Of a stretch of DNA of 50,463 bases, positions 44,935 to 50,463 are shown in pieces (positions within the stretch are counted from its first letter, which is position 1; the number at the start of each line of letters is the position of its first letter). The notes under the pieces are model-generated. The model made no database searches. It was not told the origin of the DNA and worked only from the letters and a program-made list of their open reading frames with translations. This stretch comes from Candidatus Sungbacteria bacterium RIFCSPLOWO2_02_FULL_51_17 (GTDB taxonomy: Bacteria > Patescibacteriota > Minisyncoccia > Sungbacterales > GWA2-42-14). A program made the translations under genes and the position numbers. The stretch lies in assembly GCA_001820785.1 (NCBI GenBank), contig MHQW01000043.1, forward strand, positions 24,931 through 75,393, written 5' to 3'.

Positions 44935-46596
44935 CTAGCCGATGACGCGTCGTACTTCCGCAAGGTCAGTAACGCCCCTAAGAACTTTCAACACGCCATC
45001 CTGTTTCATGGTGATCTGCCCCTGTCGTTTCATGGCTTCGCGCATTTCGGCAACGGTCGGTGATGTCTTGATGATTTTCTCCAGTTCATCGTCAACGAGG
45101 ATGATTTCAAAAACGCTGATACGGTTTTTATAGCCGAGTTCGCAGGCGGTACACCCTTTTTCATTCGCAGAAAAAATACTGATAGCGGAGAGTTCCGGCC
45201 GTGGCAGTCCCGCCGGCATATCTTCAATTGCTTGCACGATAACCGCGCGCTCGTCGGGGGTTGGTTCATGGGGGGTGCGGCAGACAGGACACAGGCGCCT
45301 GACGAGTCGTTGTGCCATGGCGACATTAATAGCGGGCGCAATGATGTTTGGTTTTACACCTATGTCAATAAGCCGCGGGATCGTTCCTGCGGCATCGTTC
45401 GTATGAAGGGTGGAGAACACCAGGTGTCCGGTAAGGGCGGCGTGAAGAGCCGTCTCCGCTGTTTCTAGATCGCGGATCTCGCCCACCAGAATAACATCGG
45501 GATCCTGGCGCAGGATTGAACGGAGGCCTGATGCGAAATCATATCCGCGCCGCACATCAATCTGCGTTTGTTCAATGCCGCGCAGGTGGTATTCAATCGG
45601 GTTTTCTAGGGTAATGATCTTCGTCTCCGGCGTATACACCTTTTTTATGAACGCATAAAGCGTGGTGGTCTTTCCGGAGCCGGTTGGTCCGGTGGTAAGG
45701 ATCATGCCGTTCGGTTTTTCCAATTCTTTTCTCATGCGCTCTTCCACCCAGGGCTGCATGCCAAGATCTTCAAGGGCCAAGCTGATCGTTTTTGGGTCCA
45801 AAAGCCGCATCACGATATTCTCACCGTCGGGACCGGGAAGCGTGGATACGCGCACCTCCAGTTCGTTGCCGGACGCGCGTATGGTAAAGCGCCCGTCTTG
45901 TCCGCGCTCTTTGATGTTGAGCAGGATCCCGGATATGAGTTTGATGCGGGAAAGAATGAATTTATACGTCGGGGCTGGCAGGAACGCGACATCGTGGAGG
46001 ACCCCATCAAGACGATAGCGGAGACGGATCGCCTCCGGCTGGGGCTCTATATGAATATCCGACGCGTTGAGCTTAAGAGCGCCGCCGATGATGAGCTCCA
46101 GGACCTCGGTAACGCTTTTGTAGATGACGGCATTAATGAGCGGAGTGATGGATTCGGGGGTGGTGATGAGGTTGCGGTAGTGTTCCAGGCGCGCCTCCGA
46201 TACGGTTATTTCTCCGGATATGCTGCCAAGGTCTTCCGGGAGAGATTTATACAGCTCCCATGCCTTTTCCAAACTGTACTGCGATACCAAAAAAAGCTTG
46301 TTCGGATTGTAGCGGTTTTGTTTCAGTTCTTCCAGTACCGCCAAGGTCTCGGGTTTCTGAGGGTTTTTAACTGCGACCTGAAGATTTTTGCCGACTTTTT
46401 GTACGACCGCAAGTCCCGCGCGCCGCGCCTTTTCTTCCGGGACTAGCTTTAGGGCGTCCGTATCTATGGGGACCGTGCCCAAATTCAAATAAGGGATCTT
46501 GTACTTTCCCGCAAGGATCTTCACCATTTCTTCCGCCTCCTGATGGCGGAGCTCTTTTATTTTCAGTTCCTGCCGTTCTTCGTCAAAGGCGACCAT
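44935..46596 (-). CDS. PilB/GspE-family secretion/pilus ATPase
   Basis: 553 aa; GPTGSGKTTTLYAFI, EIRDLETAETALHAALTGHLVFSTLHTNDA, CPVCRTPHE...GCTACELGYKNRISVFE. Confidence 0.95.
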   Translation of the reverse strand: MVAFDEERQELKIKELRHQEAEEMVKILAGKYKIPYLNLGTVPIDTDALKLVPEEKARRAGLAVVQKVGKNLQVAVKNPQKPETLAVLEELKQNRYNPNKLFLVSQYSLEKAWELYKSLPEDLGSISGEITVSEARLEHYRNLITTPESITPLINAVIYKSVTEVLELIIGGALKLNASDIHIEPQPEAIRLRYRLDGVLHDVAFLPAPTYKFILSRIKLISGILLNIKERGQDGRFTIRASGNELEVRVSTLPGPDGENIVMRLLDPKTISLALEDLGMQPWVEERMRKELEKPNGMILTTGPTGSGKTTTLYAFIKKVYTPETKIITLENPIEYHLRGIEQTQIDVRRGYDFASGLRSILRQDPDVILVGEIRDLETAETALHAALTGHLVFSTLHTNDAAGTIPRLIDIGVKPNIIAPAINVAMAQRLVRRLCPVCRTPHEPTPDERAVIVQAIEDMPAGLPRPELSAISIFSANEKGCTACELGYKNRISVFEIILVDDELEKIIKTSPTVAEMREAMKRQGQITMKQDGVLKVLRGVTDLAEVRRVIG

Positions 46597-46689
46597 GAGG
46601 TTCTGGCGTTACGGAACACCTGTTTGCGCTGAGGGGATGGCGTAGGCGCTACAACGCGCCCGGGGTGCGCGCATAAAGTATACCATCGC

Positions 46690-47799
46690 TTACGAAAGCT
46701 CTCCGAGGAGTTTATGCACACGCTCTTCCGCTTCCAGAAATGTTTTTGGCGTTTTGGCGTGCAAAAAGCCGGTAGCGTGTTCTCGCAGTTCTTTGTGTTC
46801 CCGCATGCGTTCGGCGAGATCCGCGTGTATCGGGGCAAGAACGGTTTCTATCCATTTTTTTTGCGGATGTTCATATAGCGTGACAAATGCGCGAGGCGCC
46901 TGAAAGTATTCTTTGAATTTGGCAAGCACAAATGAAATGTCTTCAGGCGATGTGTTAGTCGTAAGAAAGTCGGTTGCCGGAACGAATGTCCACAACAACG
47001 ACGTCTTCTCATCAAAGCGGGATCGGATGGCGGCCCTGCCCCAGAGCTGTAGAAGCGGCAACGGAACGGTCTTGTGGCGGGCGCGAATGATAGCGTCTTT
47101 GTCCGCGCCAACCTCCAGAAGAAAGGACGCGACCTCAAGAGAAGACGGCGTGGTGCCGGCGCCACAGAAATTCTCCGTTCTCTCAATGATGCCGGCAAGA
47201 AGCCACGAGGCATCCTCCTTGCGGATGTCTGCGTCCAGCTCGTCGGTGAGAAGCTCGTAGACAAGCTCTGAGAGAGAGCTTGTACGGACGTTTACCGCAT
47301 TGATCGTTGCGAACCTGTCGTTTTTTGGCGAGATGTCTATGTTGATGATCGGGTTCTTATAAAAAAGCGGAGGATGTTCTTCAAATTCTTTTCCGAAATG
47401 CTCCGGCCCCGGAATGCCGATGGTAATAATAAGATCATACTCTATGGTGCGGGCATGGACGCGGACATCTTCTTTTTTAATCTCCGCGTTTCGCGGTGTA
47501 AGGACGATGTGCACAAACTCCGCATCTGTTTCGTAGCGGATCTGTTTGATCGGAGATGAGGCAATAGGAATGGAAAGAACGCACTCGCCCGGAGCGGCCG
47601 GTTCGCTGGTACCCGAGAGAAGGAAGTGCCATTGTTTCGGCGGCAGGACCTCTCTCGTAAACACCGCCGTTTTGCCAAGGGCTGTCAGCGCGGTTTTTAG
47701 CACGAGGCCCGCCGCAAACTCATCTATGCCGTATGACAGCGGCAGCATGACCCCGATCCGCTGTGCCTTTTGTATCAGTTGTTTTGTTTCGTTCCACAT
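46690..47799 (-). CDS. DHH-phosphoesterase-like protein with degenerate motifs
   Basis: 369 aa; NIDISPKNDRFATINAVNVRTSSLSELVYELL resembles a DHH motif III region but lacks the HH. Confidence 0.6.
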   Translation of the reverse strand: MWNETKQLIQKAQRIGVMLPLSYGIDEFAAGLVLKTALTALGKTAVFTREVLPPKQWHFLLSGTSEPAAPGECVLSIPIASSPIKQIRYETDAEFVHIVLTPRNAEIKKEDVRVHARTIEYDLIITIGIPGPEHFGKEFEEHPPLFYKNPIINIDISPKNDRFATINAVNVRTSSLSELVYELLTDELDADIRKEDASWLLAGIIERTENFCGAGTTPSSLEVASFLLEVGADKDAIIRARHKTVPLPLLQLWGRAAIRSRFDEKTSLLWTFVPATDFLTTNTSPEDISFVLAKFKEYFQAPRAFVTLYEHPQKKWIETVLAPIHADLAERMREHKELREHATGFLHAKTPKTFLEAEERVHKLLGELS

Positions 47800-47994
47800 G
47801 CTGTGGTGGGCGTGACATTTTATATGATGTCTTACAAGTTATTCCATTCGTAGCGTTTTCCTTGTGTGCCAGTCAACTTTGACGTGTGCGCATCCTGCAT
47901 CCGGCGACGCTTGTCCGGTAACGGACCTTTGTCATTCTCCTGAACCTGTAGTACGGTAAAGGCACGCTCTCTTCATTGCCCGCCGAGATGGCTC

Positions 47995-48510
47995 GTGGCG
48001 CGGAAAAAGTGGCTTCGTATTCACCAACGAAAGCGGTGGCACGAACTCCAGGGACGAAGGTCCCGTGCGCGCGGACTGGACGCGGAGCGCATTGCGGTAG
48101 AGGCGACCAAAGAGCTTCTCCGCAGCCGCTTCTTTGACGCCTACGCGCACGCGCGCCACAACGACGAACTGGACGCAAGCCACATAGACATCGCCATGGC
48201 GAATTTGCAGGAGCACAAACTCTTTGTTCTTCAGATCAAAACCAAGGTGAAAAAGAGCCCGCTTCACGTAGGACACGAGACCCCCGCAGAACGGCATCGG
48301 AGGAAGTATCCTCACATACCGCTCATAGAGGTCCGTGTAGACAAGCACTGGAAAACACAGGTGCGAACTGTTAAGCGAAGCATCATGCGGCTTTGTCGGG
48401 CCGCTCCCTCCGCAGAACGCGTGCTGGATGCGAAAACGCTTGGCATTATAGCGGAACAGTTTCGCCAGCGCGGATACCGCGGCCCATATTTTTGGGAAGA
48501 CAATAAGTAG
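47995..48510 (+). CDS. Hypothetical protein, possible PD-(D/E)XK-like nuclease fold
   Basis: 171 aa basic protein; AVEATKELLR...NDELDASHIDIAMANLQEHKLFVLQIKTKVK. Confidence 0.6.
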   Translation: MARKKWLRIHQRKRWHELQGRRSRARGLDAERIAVEATKELLRSRFFDAYAHARHNDELDASHIDIAMANLQEHKLFVLQIKTKVKKSPLHVGHETPAERHRRKYPHIPLIEVRVDKHWKTQVRTVKRSIMRLCRAAPSAERVLDAKTLGIIAEQFRQRGYRGPYFWEDNK

Positions 48511-48511
48511 C

Positions 48512-48632
48512 AAGCCCCGCCCCTAAAGGGTGGGATTTCATTTTGCCGCGACTGATGCGCTTCGCGATAGCCAAAAATGATATTTCGCGCTTTGCTCAAA
48601 AGACCCGCCTTGTAAGGGCGGGGATTTCTTTT
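48512..48632. repeat. MITE-like intergenic inverted repeat, copy 3 (diverged)
   Basis: aagccccgcccctaaagggtggga ... agacccgccttgtaagggcggggattt; core ctgatgcgcttcgcgatagccaaaaatgatatttcgcgct aligns with copy 2. Confidence 0.75.
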
Positions 48633-48719
48633 GGAACGCAGGAGAGCGGCTTGATTTTTTAAATGTGTGTGATACACATGGGGGGAACAAACCAATGTTC
48701 TTACAAAAAAGAGAGGGTC

Positions 48720-49499
48720 ATGAGCGCCTTGGCGCGCATCGTCGCTATCGGCATCCTTCTTATTGGCGCTGTTGTGAGCGCAGAGGCCGCATCTATGGGA
48801 CCACTTTCTGACCAGGATCGCGAAGATATAAAAAAGAATTATGAACGGACGACAAAAAGATGGGATGCCGCTTTTCAGAACGTGATAAGTGAGGTTCGTG
48901 AAAGCGGCCGTGAGCGCTGGGGGTTTGGCGCCACCTTTTATTTCGGGCGCTTTGTGGATGTGCGCGGCCTTGTTGTCGCGCACGTGCGGCTTGGTTCTCC
49001 GGCGGAACGAGCAGGGCTCAAACAGGGTGACTTTGTTGAATGGGCAGTATTAGTAACGGATACAGGTCGTCATGAGGTTGGCATTGTCGCACAAAGAGAC
49101 GCAACACACCAAGAGACAGCATACGGCGCGCTTGAGGCACTTGAGGCAGGATTACCGAGGGCCGAGCTTGATATCGTTTTTGTGCGGCCAGTATTGGTTG
49201 GTGATCACACAGAACTTCAAAGGATGCTCGCGCACATGTCTGCGGTGGTCATCCAAAAGGAACGCATCGTTGAGGCAGAGGCGCTTGCAAAGAGCGTAGA
49301 AAACACAGCCGCACCGCTTCAGGCCGCACTCGCGCATGGGGCGAACACCATGATCGGGGAGCTTGCCAATGTGCGTACGTGGGAGGAATTTTTAGAGCGC
49401 GAAGAGATCCTTGTTCGCACCCCAGCCCGTGCTCTTGATCGGTTTTGGGATGCTACGGTACAAGAGGCGAACGCATTTATCGCCGGGAAGAACAAATAG
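48720..49499 (+). CDS. Secreted PDZ-like domain protein
   Basis: MSALARIVAIGILLIGAVVSAEAAS signal peptide; VDVRGLVVAHVRLGSPAERAGLKQGDFVEWAVL PDZ core. Confidence 0.75.
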   Translation: MSALARIVAIGILLIGAVVSAEAASMGPLSDQDREDIKKNYERTTKRWDAAFQNVISEVRESGRERWGFGATFYFGRFVDVRGLVVAHVRLGSPAERAGLKQGDFVEWAVLVTDTGRHEVGIVAQRDATHQETAYGALEALEAGLPRAELDIVFVRPVLVGDHTELQRMLAHMSAVVIQKERIVEAEALAKSVENTAAPLQAALAHGANTMIGELANVRTWEEFLEREEILVRTPARALDRFWDATVQEANAFIAGKNK

Positions 49500-49502
49500 T
49501 GC

Positions 49503-49524
49503 AAAGCCCCAGCCGGGGCTTTTT
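49503..49524 (+). terminator. Rho-independent terminator
   Basis: aaagccccagccggggcttttt. Confidence 0.8.
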
Positions 49525-49636
49525 ACTTGCAAGAAGGGCTCGTGGTGGTGTGCGAGTTGGGGGCGCCACTCCAACACGAGCCGTCCCGACAAGAGGGCGT
49601 TGCCGTCAGGCGCGTGTGTGGTGTACGCTGGTATCT

Positions 49637-50463
49637 ATGCAGAACTTCTCGTTTGAAATAATAGCATCATCGTTGCGGAGCCGCGCTCGCGCCGGTGTGT
49701 TGCGAACGCCTCATGGTGATATTGAAACGCCCTCATTTATCACGGTCGGGACGCAGGCCGCGGTAAAGGCGGTGACCCCCGATGACATACGAGGGGCCGG
49801 ATCGCAGGCGATCCTTGCAAACACCTATCATCTGTTCCTTTCGCGAACGCATGAGGTAATACAAGGCGCTGGCGGGCTTGGTGCGTTCATGGGGTGGGAT
49901 GGGCCAACACTCACGGACTCCGGTGGCTTTCAGGTGTTCTCGCTGGGGTTCGGGCGCGATCACGATATTGGTCGGAGCTCAACATTGTTTCCTGGCGAAG
50001 ACATTCAGCGATTTTCCAAGGTGATGGACGTAAAAGAATCACAACACATCAAGATCCTAGAAGAGGGCGCGCTGTTCCGACTGCCCGACGGGACGAAGAA
50101 GGCGCTCACGCCGGAGTCGTCCATACAGATACAAGAGGCGATAGGCGCCGACATTGTTTTTGCATTTGATGAATGCACCTCTCCCCTTTCCACATATGAC
50201 TATACCAAGGAGGCGATGGGGCGAACGCATCGGTGGGCCGAAAGATGCCTCGCCGCCCGCACCCACTACGATCAGGCGCTCTTTGGCATTGTTCAAGGGG
50301 GCATCTGGGAGGATCTTCGCGAAGAATCATGCCGGATCATTGGTGGCCTTCCGTTCTCGGGATTCGGCATCGGGGGATTTTTGGGGCGCACCAAGGAAGA
50401 AATGTGGCGCGTCGCAGAGTTTGTCATTGCGAGAATTCCTGATGAAAAGCCGCGGCACCTTCT
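49637..50463 (+). CDS. tgt: Queuine/archaeosine-type tRNA-ribosyltransferase, truncated by window end
   Basis: MQNFSFEIIASSLRSRARAGVLRTPHGDIETPSFITVGTQAAVKAVTPDDIRGAGSQAILANTYHLFL...LTDSGGFQVFSLG...FGIVQGG; open at the window edge. Confidence 0.95.
   Translation, partial: MQNFSFEIIASSLRSRARAGVLRTPHGDIETPSFITVGTQAAVKAVTPDDIRGAGSQAILANTYHLFLSRTHEVIQGAGGLGAFMGWDGPTLTDSGGFQVFSLGFGRDHDIGRSSTLFPGEDIQRFSKVMDVKESQHIKILEEGALFRLPDGTKKALTPESSIQIQEAIGADIVFAFDECTSPLSTYDYTKEAMGRTHRWAERCLAARTHYDQALFGIVQGGIWEDLREESCRIIGGLPFSGFGIGGFLGRTKEEMWRVAEFVIARIPDEKPRHL

Noticed and set aside
44810-44935. tmRNA (ssrA) candidate from TGGTTTCGACTGGG
   Set aside because: No tag-peptide reading frame ending ALAA, no matching 3' T-arm/acceptor strand, and pilB begins at 44935; kept only as an unknown ncRNA candidate.
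48312-48983. 223-aa minus-strand ORF spanning the 48.5-kb repeat
   Set aside because: Runs antisense through two better-supported genes and the intergenic repeat; no recognisable domain.

Overview
This 50.5-kb window reads as a small-genome bacterium, most likely Candidate Phyla Radiation / Patescibacteria. That placement is inferred from gene content and protein style, not from a phylogeny. Housekeeping content: PitA/PhoU-like phosphate transport pair, tRNA-Lys(CTT), Xer recombinase, rpsO-NYN-pnp, a DksA/TraR-like protein, comM, a UvrD/PcrA helicase, rsmA, the origin block khpB-yidC-yidD-rnpA-rpmH / dnaA-dnaN, PBP1A, tyrS, ruvC, yebC, ruvB, a PilB/GspE ATPase and a truncated tgt. rpmH (44 aa) is missing from the ORF track but clear in the sequence. 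The largest accessory system is a ~12.3-kb co-directional operon (19466-31785). It is a reduced type IV secretion-like / pilus-like machine: VirB2/TrbC-like pilin, PrgI/VirB3-like protein, VirB4 split into two ORFs, VirB6/TrbL-like membrane protein, and several lineage-specific surface proteins. I recognise no relaxase, coupling ATPase or VirB8/9/10 in the window. Other notable signals are: a tRNA-Lys gene inside a perfect 21-bp extended acceptor stem, flanked by degenerate tRNA-like copies carrying small hairpin insertions; a three-copy intergenic MITE-like inverted-repeat family; an orphan strong promoter driving a probable structured ncRNA at ~44.6-44.9 kb; a zinc-ribbon-like insertion in TyrRS; and a NYN nuclease gene between rpsO and pnp, with a hairpin leader before pnp. 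No CRISPR array, rRNA or transposase gene was seen. All family calls are from reading motifs by eye; no database search was run.
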